From NCBI GenBank assembly GCA_001464665.1, contig LNDP01000023.1, positions 94,157-158,156 of the forward strand: DNA of 64,000 bases, given 5' to 3'. The translations under genes and the position numbers were made by a program. Of the stretch, positions 35,108 to 44,742 are shown piece by piece. The stretch is from Acidobacteria bacterium Ga0074141 (GTDB taxonomy: Bacteria; Acidobacteriota; Blastocatellia; Pyrinomonadales; Pyrinomonadaceae). The notes beneath the pieces were generated by a model. It made no database searches. It worked only from the letters and a program-made list of their open reading frames with translations, and was not told where the DNA came from. How positions within the stretch are numbered: position 1 is the first letter of the stretch; every line of letters starts with the position of its first letter.

Positions 35108-35350
35108 TCAGTCATCTTTCGAATATCGATCCTCGGTCAGTCGCTCGTCGAAAGCGATCAATGGGGCATAAAGTATCCGCACCGGGCCCTTCGGAAAATC
35201 TACCCACTGATAAGCACAACCATCTGCTTCACACGGATGGGAATTCTGATTCCTCAGAACGACAAAACTCCCGACATACAAGATCGCCGCCAGCGAAAGC
35301 AAAGCCATTGTCCACTCAAACTGATGGTTGTCCTCGTCGAAAAACCGCAT
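35108..35350 (-). CDS. Small single-span membrane protein
   Basis: The 80-residue product has one hydrophobic helix at about residues 15-33 (MALLSLAAILYVGSFVVL), two Cys (PCEADGC) and a C-terminal ILYAPLIAFDERLTEDRY that resembles small membrane proteins in other genomes. A weak GAGCGG precedes the ATG. It fits between lnt and the VOC gene on the same strand, filling an otherwise empty 353 bases. The frame is plausible but its function is unknown. Confidence 0.5.
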   Translation of the reverse strand: MRFFDEDNHQFEWTMALLSLAAILYVGSFVVLRNQNSHPCEADGCAYQWVDFPKGPVRILYAPLIAFDERLTEDRYSKDD

Positions 35351-35427
35351 ATCCGCTCAATCAATAAAGTGAAATTTTGTCGTGAACCGCTCAACGACGC
35401 GAAGACCTCACTGATCTGATCCGCGTT

Positions 35428-37053
35428 TCAGCCCTTGGTTTCAATTCTTCGGTTAATGAAAAAGCACCATGCTAAAAGGCCAAGAGTTACAAGCGAACTC
35501 AGCCACGCGAACCAATCGCCGTATTTTACATAGAACGTCTGCGAGCCGTCGGAAGTTGCGAAAGTCCAGACCCGCGTGTCTTCTTGATAAACGGGTGCGG
35601 GGTCGCGGACCTCGCCGCGTTCGGTTATGTATGCCGTAATGCCGACATTGGTCACCCGCAGCAGCGGCCGGTTCGTTTCCACCGCCCGGAATACGGCGTT
35701 TGCCAGATGCTGCCGGAGTATCGGAGTCGGCCCGAGGTAGCCGTCGTTGGTCATCTCGATCAGCACATCGGCACCGCCGCGGACGTACTCACGCCCGAGC
35801 TGGCCAAAGTGCGATTCGAAGCAGATCATCACACCCGCTTTCCCGGTGCCGATCGGCAGCAGCTCATAATCCTGCCCCTGCGAAAAGCTCCCAACGAATG
35901 CCGGCACGACCGACGCGAGCGGCTCCGGCACGAACTCGCCGAACGGCACCAGATAGATCTTGTCGTATTGAGCCACCTCGCCGCCCTTTGGCCCGACCAG
36001 CACCGCCGAATTGAAGAACTTCCCGTCCGCGTGGTTCGGCTCGGCCGAATTGAACAGCACCGAGACGTTGTTCCGCCGGGCAAAGCCATCGATGAACTCC
36101 CGCGTCTCGCGGTCTGTTTCGTACATAAAGTTCATCGGCGATTCTGGAAAGATAACAGTGGTCGGTAGCGGGTCCTTGCCCGCAAGCTTTGCAAGTTCCG
36201 CCTCCGCCATCCGCACATGCCGCTCCCGCAGCTCCTGCCACTTCTCATACGTCAGCCCGGACATCGGAACATTCGGCTGTATCGCAACGACCCTAGCCCC
36301 AAGGTCACCCTTCGGAGATCGCGGCAAGGGAAAATCTGAAGCAACTGTCTTGAAAACAAGAGCGAGAACCACCCAACCTGCAAATCTTAGCCAGAACAAC
36401 CAAACTCGCCGCTGGGAAACCGGTGCATCTGAGTAGTCCGCAATATCTTCATCTTCGTCCGACTGCCCACGTCGCGAAAGCCCTCCAAGCAAATATGCCG
36501 TGAGCAACGACTGAAACCCGAGCACGGGCAACGCCGTCAGAAATACGCCTCCGTAGCTAGCCAAAGCAATGTTCGTGGTGAACGCCTGCGAATACCCGAT
36601 CGCGTTCCAGTTGTTTCCCGTCAGCCAGTAACGCAGGAATTCTGTAAATACCCAAACGAACGGAGCCGCGAGCATTGCAACTGATCCGAACCGGCGAAGC
36701 AGGAACGCCATCACGGCCGCAAAGATGCCCGGAAAAACTCCGACGATCATGCAAACGATCAGCAATAGAAAATAGGCAACGACTGGCGGAAAACCGGCGT
36801 AGGTGATCGGAGCAAATGTCAGCCACCAGCACGTCCCGAAAAAGAAGACGAGCCCGAATACCCAACCAACCGTAAACGCCCGCCGCGATGACTCCCTTTC
36901 CCGCTCGACCGCCCCGAGCAGCGGGATTAGAGCGAACCACGCCAGATACCAAAGCTCGAAGTCCGGAAACGCGAGCACGAGCAAGACGCCGCCCGCCGCC
37001 GCGAGCAGCGGGCTGCGGACATCCGGGACAAAGCCTTTGAACCACTTCAGCAC
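35428..37053 (-). CDS. lnt: Apolipoprotein N-acyltransferase
   Basis: Lnt adds the third acyl chain to the N-terminal Cys of lipoproteins in the inner membrane. The 541-residue protein has six to seven N-terminal spans and a final C-terminal span. Between them lies a nitrilase domain with the catalytic triad in FPESPMNF (Glu), YDKIYLVPFGEF (Lys) and VMICFESHF (Cys). WLTGNNWN and GYSQ in the loop regions are also typical. Its presence indicates a diderm-type lipoprotein pathway and fits the many lipoproteins in the window. It has no close upstream partner on its strand. Confidence 0.93.
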   Translation of the reverse strand: MLKWFKGFVPDVRSPLLAAAGGVLLVLAFPDFELWYLAWFALIPLLGAVERERESSRRAFTVGWVFGLVFFFGTCWWLTFAPITYAGFPPVVAYFLLLIVCMIVGVFPGIFAAVMAFLLRRFGSVAMLAAPFVWVFTEFLRYWLTGNNWNAIGYSQAFTTNIALASYGGVFLTALPVLGFQSLLTAYLLGGLSRRGQSDEDEDIADYSDAPVSQRRVWLFWLRFAGWVVLALVFKTVASDFPLPRSPKGDLGARVVAIQPNVPMSGLTYEKWQELRERHVRMAEAELAKLAGKDPLPTTVIFPESPMNFMYETDRETREFIDGFARRNNVSVLFNSAEPNHADGKFFNSAVLVGPKGGEVAQYDKIYLVPFGEFVPEPLASVVPAFVGSFSQGQDYELLPIGTGKAGVMICFESHFGQLGREYVRGGADVLIEMTNDGYLGPTPILRQHLANAVFRAVETNRPLLRVTNVGITAYITERGEVRDPAPVYQEDTRVWTFATSDGSQTFYVKYGDWFAWLSSLVTLGLLAWCFFINRRIETKG

Positions 37054-37667
37054 TCAGCCGAGTTTAGCAAACTTCCCTCGGCCGCTAAACTTTTTTGCTG
37101 GAATATCGATGGATTTCACCGTGAATCACTTCGTTCAAACTGACACGACGCCCTTCGTCACAAATCCAAAATTTGTCAGAGCCCGCGTGACAATTTTCGT
37201 CAACCGGCGCTTGAGACGCGATCGGCATCGTTCAATTTGAAATGCTTTCCGTCAAACCGCGCACAAGTGCCCGCGAACACAATGAATACCTGCAGGTTTC
37301 CAGCACATTCGCAGAAAGCCTTTATTTTTATTGTGTTTACGGTGATTTAAAAGAAGGTGAGCCCGGCTTTTCGGCCGGGCTCATAAAGGAAGGACAACTG
37401 AAGGAACGCTCGGAAGGTTTTCAAGCACAGTGGCAAACCGCGCTCGGAGAAGTGATGGCGGCGGGGTCCTGATCCCTTGATCAAGCTGGCCGCTATTCTC
37501 TAATGCACGCCGCGTGCCACAACCTTCTCATTGACCCAATTTCGTTCTTTCAATTTTCAATAACTCCCGTAAACATCTGCATTGCCGAGACTTAGAGAAT
37601 TCACGCATCGTTCAAAACGATCAACCCCTTCGATCTTCCTGCTCCATTCTCGTGCGCACCGCTTGCA
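37054..37667. other. Long intergenic region with a hairpin and a repeated 33-bp block
   Basis: This stretch of 614 bases has no supported gene. It holds GAGCCCGGC-TTTTCG-GCCGGGCTC (37359-37382), a perfect 9-bp hairpin that on the minus strand is followed by CCTTCTTTT and may terminate the upstream TPR gene. The 33-bp block shared with the candidate sRNA is at 37391-37423. A 76-codon plus-strand frame across both (37242-37472) shows no family signature. Nothing else was recognised. Confidence 0.5.
37391..37423 (+). repeat. 33-bp block shared with the candidate sRNA locus
   Basis: This block is 30/33 identical to 27789-27821, with differences at three single positions. Here it follows a hairpin instead of a consensus promoter, and no terminator follows closely. 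Both copies also read as GQLKER in one frame, so coding origin cannot be excluded. Confidence 0.65.
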
Positions 37668-39464
37668 CTATTTGGAACATCGCTCGGCAAGCCTCTGTAG
37701 CGAATTGACCTCCGAGTTCTCTCCGTCGATCACGGCGGCCGATGCGGCAAAGGTTCGCGCCTGCTGGCAGTCGCCGCGTTCAAGATAAATGCGTCCGAGA
37801 GCTACGTGGGCATCAAGCAAACGGTTGTCCCAGAAAAGAGCGGTCTTCATTGCGCTGGTCGCCTGGTCGCGGTCGCCGCGGCGGAGATGTATCTTGCCGA
37901 GTATCAAATAGCTCTCGGCGCTCATCGGCTCACTGACCAGAACGCGGCGGATCGTCTCCATCGCCTTGTCGTCCTCGCCGGCCTGATATTCCTTCTTCGC
38001 CTGTGCAAGCAGCGTCTCGGTGCTGCTGACCGGCCGAGCGACCGGCGTCGCTTCCCGCTGGCTTAGCACGACCGAAACAAAATCTTTTCTCTGCGGCTGC
38101 ACGACGCGGAGCTTCATATCCGTGATGGCCTTCGCCCGCGTCCAGTCGCGTTCAAGGGTCGCATAGCGGTTCCCTGTCGCAAGATGCGTTCGGGCCAGGT
38201 TATCTACATCGGCAGCAGTTTCGTCCTTAAGCTCGCTGAGTGTCTTGGCGAGGATGTAAAATGCTTCGCCGTCCTTCGGCGCCGCAGCGACGAGTTCCTT
38301 TAGATATTCCGCCGCCGATGTGTAGGTGCCGTTAAGAAAATGAGCGAACGAAAGATTGAACTTGATGGCCAGGTCGTCGTCGGCATTGGCGTGTGCCTTC
38401 TCAAGAAACGCAACGCCCTCGGCGAGCAGCACCGCCTGCCGGGCCTCGTCGCGCTTCTCCGCCTGCGAAGCCTGGACCGCGATGGCCCCGAGCATGTTGT
38501 AAAGGCTCGTGATCTTCAACTCTTCCGAAAGCGGCCGAAGCACGGCGAGTGCCTGATCGAAATCCGACTGCTGCCAGCGGATAACGCCCATGTAGAACGA
38601 AGCCTCGGCATACGCCTCGTCGTTGCAGTTCGCCGGCCGGTTCTCGCCGCGAGCCCGCTCAGTGCATGCCTGTTCGGTATTGACCACCCTTTGGAAGGCA
38701 TCGATCGCCTCGCCGAACTTCCTTTGGCCGTAATGAAGATGCCCGAGTTCGAGCGCCGCTTCGGTAAATTCGCCCGCCGCTCCGGAATCCGCATGAAGCC
38801 TCAGCGCGTTCTTGAAAAAGTTCTCGCGAAACATCGGGTCTTGCGTGAGAAGCCCCTTGATGTAAGCCTCAAACGCCCGTGCCGGGACCTTCGTCGCCGT
38901 CTCGATCATCTGATTCTGCGAAAAAGGCAACGCCTTGTCCCGCTGATACAAGACCTGATAAGCGATCTGCCCCTGCATTGTTTGCAGATTCCCGAGGGCA
39001 TCATTGAGCGCGATGTCGCGGGTGATGCGGCGGCCGTCGCGGACGGTGACCTCGCTCAGGAAGCGGCCTTCATTTACGCGGATAACGCGGGCGGTCACGT
39101 TGATCGTCGCGGCCAGGTCATCCTGCGCCGGAATGATCGTGTACTTGCCGGAAACGAGCAGCGTCGCATTGCTCTCGCGGGCGAGCCGCAGCGACGTCGC
39201 AAGGCTCGGGATGCTCGCCAGCGGCACGCGAAGCCGCTGCTGGATCATCTTCCGCTCGCTGTTTGAGACGACCGCAAGCCCCGGAACCTGAAGAAGCTCG
39301 GAGAGCGAAAGCGCAAAGCTCTCGCCGATCCAGTTGAACTCCGCCTTGTTCGAAACATTCTCAAACGGCATGACCATCACCGAATCAGTAACCCGCTGTT
39401 GGCCAAACGCACCGGCCGCGGCCACCAGGGCCGCCGCAAAACTTAATAAGAACCGCTTTCGCAT
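37668..39464 (-). CDS. Exported TPR protein with FlgO/TolB-N-like domain
   Basis: The 598-residue product has a signal peptide (LLSFAAALVAAAGAFGQ). An N-terminal alpha/beta domain at about residues 28-170 (VMVMPFENVSN...GESFALSLSELL, LLVSGKYTI, NVTARVIRVNEG) is typical of FlgO, CsgG or TolB-N-like periplasmic domains. At least six TPR-like helical pairs follow (residues ~190-595), including AESYLILGKIHLRRGDRDQA and DAHVALGRIYLERGDCQQA. It probably scaffolds an envelope complex. tRNA-Glu and its terminator lie directly upstream on the same strand. Confidence 0.82.
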   Translation of the reverse strand: MRKRFLLSFAAALVAAAGAFGQQRVTDSVMVMPFENVSNKAEFNWIGESFALSLSELLQVPGLAVVSNSERKMIQQRLRVPLASIPSLATSLRLARESNATLLVSGKYTIIPAQDDLAATINVTARVIRVNEGRFLSEVTVRDGRRITRDIALNDALGNLQTMQGQIAYQVLYQRDKALPFSQNQMIETATKVPARAFEAYIKGLLTQDPMFRENFFKNALRLHADSGAAGEFTEAALELGHLHYGQRKFGEAIDAFQRVVNTEQACTERARGENRPANCNDEAYAEASFYMGVIRWQQSDFDQALAVLRPLSEELKITSLYNMLGAIAVQASQAEKRDEARQAVLLAEGVAFLEKAHANADDDLAIKFNLSFAHFLNGTYTSAAEYLKELVAAAPKDGEAFYILAKTLSELKDETAADVDNLARTHLATGNRYATLERDWTRAKAITDMKLRVVQPQRKDFVSVVLSQREATPVARPVSSTETLLAQAKKEYQAGEDDKAMETIRRVLVSEPMSAESYLILGKIHLRRGDRDQATSAMKTALFWDNRLLDAHVALGRIYLERGDCQQARTFAASAAVIDGENSEVNSLQRLAERCSK

Positions 39465-39477
39465 AACGCTTAAGTAT

Positions 39478-39510
39478 AAAATAAAAAGTTCGCTTGTTGT
39501 GCAAGCGAAC
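39478..39510 (-). terminator. Terminator of the tRNA-Glu transcript
   Basis: On the minus strand GTTCGCTTG pairs with CAAGCGAAC over a 5-base loop and is followed by TTTTTATTTT. It lies 42 bases after the tRNA 3' end and just before the TPR gene start, so the two are separate transcripts. Confidence 0.9.
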
Positions 39511-39551
39511 CCGTGATCAAACCATTATGATGTCGAAACTCTAAATAAAGA

Positions 39552-39627
39552 TGGTATCCGGTACGGGATTCGAACCCGTGTTGCCGCCGTGAAAGGGCGG
39601 TGTCCTAGACCCCTAGACGAACCGGAC
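39552..39627 (-). tRNA. tRNA-Glu(UUC)
   Basis: The 76-nt cloverleaf includes an encoded CCA. The acceptor stem GTCCGGT/ACCGGAT has one G-U pair. The anticodon stem-loop CCGCC-CTTTCAC-GGCGG places TTC at 34-36, and the T-arm CGGGTTCGAATCCCG is canonical. It is monocistronic, with its own terminator. Confidence 0.97.
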
Positions 39628-39835
39628 ACGATTTTCGCCCCCAAGATTTTCCTTGTCAAACCAAGCCTGCTATTAAAGGAAACGATGATGCACTTTCGCG
39701 TTTAGATATGAGCGAGCCAATTGGCATTTACAAATTATCCATGAATACTACAATTTTGAGCGACAGCCGATCCGGCGAGCTGCACAGTAAATAATCATTA
39801 ACCAGCCCGAATTTGATCGGTGAAGGCAGATCGAT

Positions 39836-40423
39836 ATGTTCACCTTGCACAAACCGGATGACGACGACATTCTCGCGTTCCTCGACTCGGCGGGGCGGGG
39901 CGATTTTTCGTACGACGCGATCGGTGCGACGCGGGGTGAGATGCCTGATGGATATACGGTCGACCGCAATCGCATTCTTCTTGGCGTGGGCGAAGAGGTT
40001 TGGGAGAAGGCGAAGGCGGCGATTCGCGAATGGACGATGTTTGACATTGGCTGGGCGAGAGCGTATCCGGGCGATACGCCGATCGAGGAAGGACGCGATG
40101 TCGCAATCGTCGTTTCTCACTTTGGTATCCACAGCTTAAATGCTGCACGGATCGTCTATGTGCTTGATGATGCAGAGCGATTCGGCTTTGCATATGGCAC
40201 GCTCGAAGATCATGGCGAATCGGGCGAGGAACTCTTTCTGGTCGAGCGGAACGCGGAAACCAGCGAGGTCCATTACAGCCTCCTCGCATTCTCGCGGCCG
40301 GGTCACCTTTTCACATATCTCGGCTACCCGGCTGCTCGATATTTGCAGAAACAGTTCGCCAAAGACTCAATGGCCGCGATGCTTCGCTCGGCGGCGACAA
40401 TCGGCTACACTTACCCGAAATGA
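39836..40423 (+). CDS. DUF1990-family protein
   Basis: The product is 195 residues. The family's features are visible: RNRILLGVGEEVWEKAKAAIREW, VAIVVSHFGI, FGFAYGTLEDHGESGEELFLVE and FSRPGHLFTYLGYPAARYLQKQF. DUF1990 proteins have no established activity; the conserved YGTL..H...GEE block suggests a ligand pocket. It overlaps the polA start by ATGA (40420-40423), so translation is coupled. That is a curious pairing with no known functional basis. Confidence 0.85.
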   Translation: MFTLHKPDDDDILAFLDSAGRGDFSYDAIGATRGEMPDGYTVDRNRILLGVGEEVWEKAKAAIREWTMFDIGWARAYPGDTPIEEGRDVAIVVSHFGIHSLNAARIVYVLDDAERFGFAYGTLEDHGESGEELFLVERNAETSEVHYSLLAFSRPGHLFTYLGYPAARYLQKQFAKDSMAAMLRSAATIGYTYPK

Positions 40424-43125
40424 AGCGCGTATTTCTGATCGATTCGATGTCACACATCTTTCGGGCCTACTTCGCCCCGATGGGTGCCCGCCAGGAGCCG
40501 CTCCGCAACAGCAAGGGCCAGGTGACGCAGGCTGTTTTCGTCTTTACGAACATGCTCCGCAAGCTGATCAATGACGAAAAGCCCGATTACATCGCGGCCG
40601 TTTTTGACACGGCGGCACCGACCTTCCGCCATGATTCCTATGAGGCATACAAAGCCAATCGCGAGGAGATGCCCGAGGACCTCGCGGCCCAGCTTCCGTT
40701 CATCGTCCGCGTTTGCGAGGCATTTAACCTGCCCATCCTGAAATACGACGGCTTCGAGGCCGACGACATTATCGGCACGCTCGCCAAAAAGGCGGCCGAA
40801 AAGAAGCTCCAGGCCGTGATCGTTTCTAACGATAAAGATCTTTGCCAGCTTGTGCAGGACCCGTATGTCATCGCCATGCGGCAAAATTCGACCAACCTAA
40901 AGCGCAAGGTACCGGTGCCGCCGATCGAGTGGTGCGATGAGGCTTGGGTCGAGGCGAAGTTTGGCGTGCCGCCCTCGAAGATCATCGACCTGCTCGGGCT
41001 GATGGGCGATGCGATCGACAACATTCCGGGAGCTCCCGGAATCGGCGAAAAGGGTGCGCTAAAGCTCGTGCTGGAATACGGCTCGGCGATCGGTGCGATG
41101 GAGAATGCCGACAAGGTGACACACAAGACCTATCGCGAGAGCCTTCAAAACAATCAGGACATCATCCGGCAGTCGCTTGAGCTCGCGACCGTCCATTGCG
41201 AAGTGCCGGTCGAGTTCGATCTTGACCAGCTACGCTTCCGTGAGCCCGACCGCCAGAAGGCATATGAGCTATTTCGGGAGCTTGAGTTTAACACGCTGAC
41301 GAGGGAATTTTCCGACGCAGCCACGCTTTTTGACATGCATGGCGGCGAGGACGGAGCCGAACGGGTCGAGCGAAAGTATGAAGCCGTCAAGACCCGCGAA
41401 GCTCTTGATAAGCTGATCCGCACGCTTTGGGAAAAGGAAACATGGGCCTTCGATGTTGATGATTCGAACGGCGGCGACCGGCACAGCGCATTTGATAAGG
41501 TCGCTCCGCTCGGCATTGCTATTTCATATGCGCCCGGCGTCTCGCATTTCGTTGATCTTGAAGGCTTTGAGGGAGGCAGCGATTACGCGCTTCGGATGCT
41601 CGGCGACACCTTCGCTAACCCTTACATGACAAAGGCCTGCCATGATTACAAACGCAATCTCGGCGTACTTCGCTCGCTCGGCATTGAGCCCCGCGAGGTG
41701 AAAGAAGACCCGATGATCGCCGCTTATCTGCTCGACTCGGGCCGGTCAAATTTTACGCTCGCGTTCCTCGCTCAGAACCACCTTAATGCCTACCCGGCGA
41801 TCGAAACGCCCGACGGTTTTACAGCCTCAGGCTTCGAGGCCGCCGAGCGTGCCGACATGGTTTATCAGCTCGTGCCGCAGTTTCGAAAAAAGATCGCCGA
41901 GGACAAGCTGACCCGCATTTACGACGAGGTCGAGGTCCCGCTCGAGGCGATCCTCGCCGATATCGAAACGGCCGGGATGAAGATCGATTCCGAAGCTTTG
42001 CACGATTTCTCCGAAAGGATCTCAAAGGAACTCGCCACGCTTTCCGAGCGGGTCTTTAAGATCGCCGGCCGCGAGTTCAACATCGGCTCGCCAAAGCAGG
42101 TCGGCGAGGTCTTTCAGGACCTCAACATCGCCACCGGCAAAAAGACCGCGACGGGCCAGATCTCGACCAGCAAGGACGTGCTCGCCGAGCTTGCCGTTGA
42201 CCACGAGATCGCCCAGCTCATCATCGACTATCGCGAGATGGACAAGCTCAAGGCGACCTATGCCGATTCGCTCCCGAAGATGGTCGGCACCGATGGCCGT
42301 ATCCACGGCGTGCTCAATCAGACCGTAGCCGCGACCGGCCGGCTCAGTTCGACCGAGCCGAATCTGCAGAACATCCCGGTCCGCACCGAGATGGGCCAGC
42401 AGATCCGTAGGGCGTTCATTCCCGAACCGGGCAACAAACTCATTTCCGCCGATTATTCGCAGCTTGAGCTCCGCATTCTGGCCCACATCACCAAAGACCC
42501 GGTGATGCTTGAGGCGTATCAGAATAATGAGGACATCCACGCAAAAACGGCCCGGCTCGTCTTTGGAGCGACAGATGAAAAGGACCTGAAGGAAAAGCGT
42601 CGGCTGGCGAAGATCGTCAATTTCGGCATCGCCTATGCGGTCGAGGCGTTCGGGCTCTCGCAGCGTGTCGGCATCTCGAAACAGGAAGCTCGAAAGGTCA
42701 TCGACGACTACTTCGCGACCTATAAGGGCATTCGCGAATACATGGACCGCATTCCCGAGGAGGCTCGCGAAAAGGGCTACGTCACGTCGCTCTTCGGCCG
42801 CCGCCGCTACTTCCCCGGCATCAAGGACCGCAACTTCGCCGTCCGTTCGCGGGCCGAACGCGAGGCGATCAATATGCCGATACAAGGCACCGCGAGCGAC
42901 ATCGTCAAGATAGCGATGATCAACGTCGCCAAAGCGCTCCGCGACGCCGGGCTCGAGACCAAGATGATAATGCAGGTCCACGACGAACTTCTCTTCGAAG
43001 CTCCGAAGGGCGAGGTCGAGCAGGCCTCCGCCATCATCAAACGCGAAATGGAAGCCGCCGCAATTCTCGACGCCCCGCTAATCGCCGAGATCGGCGCAGG
43101 AGACGACTGGATGAGCTGTAAATGA
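40420..43125 (+). CDS. polA: DNA polymerase I
   Basis: The 901-residue protein has a 5'-3' exonuclease domain (residues 1-290: LIDSMSHIFRAYFA, DGFEADDIIGTLA, SNDKDLCQLV, IDNIPGAPGIGEKGA). A 3'-5' exonuclease-like domain (~310-490) and a family A polymerase domain (~500-901) follow, with SADYSQLELRILAH (motif A), RRLAKIVNFGIAY (motif B) and MQVHDELLFE (motif C). In the proofreading domain the usual D-x-E is D-x-D (FDVDD), and the NxxxD region reads DYKRN, so proofreading may be weak or lost. Its role is Okazaki fragment processing and repair synthesis. Confidence 0.96.
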   Translation: MKRVFLIDSMSHIFRAYFAPMGARQEPLRNSKGQVTQAVFVFTNMLRKLINDEKPDYIAAVFDTAAPTFRHDSYEAYKANREEMPEDLAAQLPFIVRVCEAFNLPILKYDGFEADDIIGTLAKKAAEKKLQAVIVSNDKDLCQLVQDPYVIAMRQNSTNLKRKVPVPPIEWCDEAWVEAKFGVPPSKIIDLLGLMGDAIDNIPGAPGIGEKGALKLVLEYGSAIGAMENADKVTHKTYRESLQNNQDIIRQSLELATVHCEVPVEFDLDQLRFREPDRQKAYELFRELEFNTLTREFSDAATLFDMHGGEDGAERVERKYEAVKTREALDKLIRTLWEKETWAFDVDDSNGGDRHSAFDKVAPLGIAISYAPGVSHFVDLEGFEGGSDYALRMLGDTFANPYMTKACHDYKRNLGVLRSLGIEPREVKEDPMIAAYLLDSGRSNFTLAFLAQNHLNAYPAIETPDGFTASGFEAAERADMVYQLVPQFRKKIAEDKLTRIYDEVEVPLEAILADIETAGMKIDSEALHDFSERISKELATLSERVFKIAGREFNIGSPKQVGEVFQDLNIATGKKTATGQISTSKDVLAELAVDHEIAQLIIDYREMDKLKATYADSLPKMVGTDGRIHGVLNQTVAATGRLSSTEPNLQNIPVRTEMGQQIRRAFIPEPGNKLISADYSQLELRILAHITKDPVMLEAYQNNEDIHAKTARLVFGATDEKDLKEKRRLAKIVNFGIAYAVEAFGLSQRVGISKQEARKVIDDYFATYKGIREYMDRIPEEAREKGYVTSLFGRRRYFPGIKDRNFAVRSRAEREAINMPIQGTASDIVKIAMINVAKALRDAGLETKMIMQVHDELLFEAPKGEVEQASAIIKREMEAAAILDAPLIAEIGAGDDWMSCK

Positions 43126-43201
43126 CGCATTGAAAAAAGTGTTTACCGGACTCATCGGCTACGTTTATAATGCGGCAAGACCAATCGACGACGGAGGAAG
43201 T

Positions 43202-43987
43202 ATGCGTGCCAGCCTGATCCGAAATTTGTTCACCGCATTAGTACTTTTCGCGAACTGTGCGGGTGTGTCTCTTGGGCAGAAAGTTTCGACGCCCCTACTT
43301 GATGACGAACTGAAAGGCAGGGTCAAGTCCTCAGCAAATATCTGGACTTATCTTGTTTACGATGGCCGCAGTGTTCCAAATATTCAAGTTCCGATCTCTA
43401 TTCATAAATTTGACCAGGAAGGGCGAATTGAAGAGTCAATTACTTACGGAGAGAACGGGATAAATCGAAAAACTACCTATACGAGAGCCGACGGGAAAAC
43501 GACCATAAAGTTTCAGTATTTCGACCGATCTGGGAAAGAGATTCCGGCGGGTCAAGTAAAGTTTTCCCCAAACGCGAGTCTGCCGGAACAAAAGGGACTT
43601 TGCCCTGAGTTTACAGTTCGTCGAGAGACCATCGCTCCGTCAAATGACCATCAGTACACAGAAATATGCCCAGACGGAACCATTCGAGCGACCGAATTGG
43701 ATCAATTTGACGAAGAAGACCGAGTTATTCGTTCTGTACGCGAGGACTCGCTGAAGCGGAAATGGGAAGAAAAGATCTCATGGGACGATTCAGGTAATTT
43801 GATATCGCTTCGCTGGATCGTTAACGACCGCGAGAAGCCGGCTTTTTGGCAATCTCTTGAATATTCTGACTTTCGGCACGACGAGCGCGGAAACCTGGTC
43901 GGGTTCTTTTCGTCCGTAACCACGTCATTTTACCCCGGTGTGGCCTTTCAGTTCATCGCAACGCGGATGATCGAATATTATCCGTAG
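43202..43987 (+). CDS. Exported protein of unknown function
   Basis: The 261-residue product has a signal peptide (LFTALVLFANCAGVSLGQ) followed by beta-rich repeats. Short motifs such as KFDQEGRIEESITYGENG and FDEEDRVIRSVRED resemble YD/RHS-like or MORN-like strand-turn-strand units, here in a small number. A strong GGAGGAAG 2-9 bases before ATG 43202 fixes the start; the frame is open from 43130 but those residues are unsupported. No enzymatic motif is seen. Codon choice looks less GC-biased than in polA, which may indicate a later arrival. Confidence 0.75.
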   Translation: MRASLIRNLFTALVLFANCAGVSLGQKVSTPLLDDELKGRVKSSANIWTYLVYDGRSVPNIQVPISIHKFDQEGRIEESITYGENGINRKTTYTRADGKTTIKFQYFDRSGKEIPAGQVKFSPNASLPEQKGLCPEFTVRRETIAPSNDHQYTEICPDGTIRATELDQFDEEDRVIRSVREDSLKRKWEEKISWDDSGNLISLRWIVNDREKPAFWQSLEYSDFRHDERGNLVGFFSSVTTSFYPGVAFQFIATRMIEYYP

Positions 43988-44061
43988 ATTTTTCGCGTTC
44001 CTCAGTGATCTAACTTCTTGAGATGACCTAATCCACGACCGCTGTTACGTCTTTCTCATCG

Positions 44062-44724
44062 ATGGCGACATTTTCAAAAACCGACCGCACCAAAGTTAAG
44101 CGGCTACCGGCTCGTGGGGCTTATGACCGCGAGACGATCTATTCGATCCTCGACGCGGGGTTTATCTGCCACGTCGGCTTTGTCGTGGAGGGCCAGCCGT
44201 ATGTGATCCCGACCGGGTACGCCCGCATCGGCGATCATCTTTACATCCACGGTTCAGCGGCCAGCCGGATGTTGCGAAATCTCGCGGCGGGCGCCGATGT
44301 CTGCGTTACGATAACGCATGTCGATGGGCTCGTGCTTGCCCGGTCGGCGTTTCATCATTCGATCAACTACCGTTCGGTCGTCGTTCTCGGCCGGGCCGAA
44401 CTCGTTACCGACGCCGACGAAAAATACGCGGCACTCGAGGCGTTCACCGACCACGTGATCCCCGGTCGCTGGCCCGAGATCCGCTGGCCAAATGAACTTG
44501 AAATGAAAGCGACGTCGGTCCTGCGGCTCCCGATCGAAGAGGCCTCGGCAAAGATGCGCACCGGCGACCCGAAAGATGACGAAGAAGATTACGAGATGAA
44601 CGTCTGGGCCGGAGTCGTCCCGCTTGAAACGTATGCTGGCGAACCTCTGCCCGATGCAAAGCTTACCGAAGGCATCGAGCTCCCCGCACACGTCCGCGAA
44701 TACAAAAAGCGTGGCCGAATGTAA
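44062..44724 (+). CDS. Pyridoxamine 5'-phosphate oxidase-family (flavin-binding split barrel) protein
   Basis: The product is 220 residues. The split-barrel fold is shown by [59 protein letters not shown] sequence (residues ~28-82) and [18 protein letters not shown]. Members bind FMN, F420 or heme; this class (NimA/PNPOx-like) may reduce nitro compounds or serve in F420-type chemistry. The exact cofactor cannot be read here. The stop codon lies in the loop of a strong hairpin (44706-44737). Confidence 0.85.
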   Translation: MATFSKTDRTKVKRLPARGAYDRETIYSILDAGFICHVGFVVEGQPYVIPTGYARIGDHLYIHGSAASRMLRNLAAGADVCVTITHVDGLVLARSAFHHSINYRSVVVLGRAELVTDADEKYAALEAFTDHVIPGRWPEIRWPNELEMKATSVLRLPIEEASAKMRTGDPKDDEEDYEMNVWAGVVPLETYAGEPLPDAKLTEGIELPAHVREYKKRGRM

Positions 44725-44737
44725 GCCACGCTTTCTT
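44706..44737. terminator. Bidirectional terminator-like hairpin at the end of the flavin-oxidase gene
   Basis: AAAGCGTGGC (44706-44715) pairs perfectly with GCCACGCTTT (44725-44734). T-rich ends are present in the plus direction and A-rich ones (T-rich on minus) before it. The TAA stop of the upstream gene lies in the loop. It could terminate both that gene and the convergent tRNA-Ala. Confidence 0.7.
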
Positions 44738-44742
44738 AAGCT

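Noticed and set aside
37242..37472. 76-codon plus-strand frame
   Set aside because: Low-complexity, no family signature, contains the 9-bp hairpin and the repeated 33-bp block; no strong ribosome site.
39631..39659. TTGACA-17-GAAAAT as the tRNA-Glu promoter
   Set aside because: The -10 box ends only 3 bases before the mature tRNA 5' end, so the start would fall inside the tRNA.
44062..44724. Second gene hidden opposite the flavin-oxidase gene (44254-44781)
   Set aside because: Antisense shadow that also runs through the tRNA-Ala gene.
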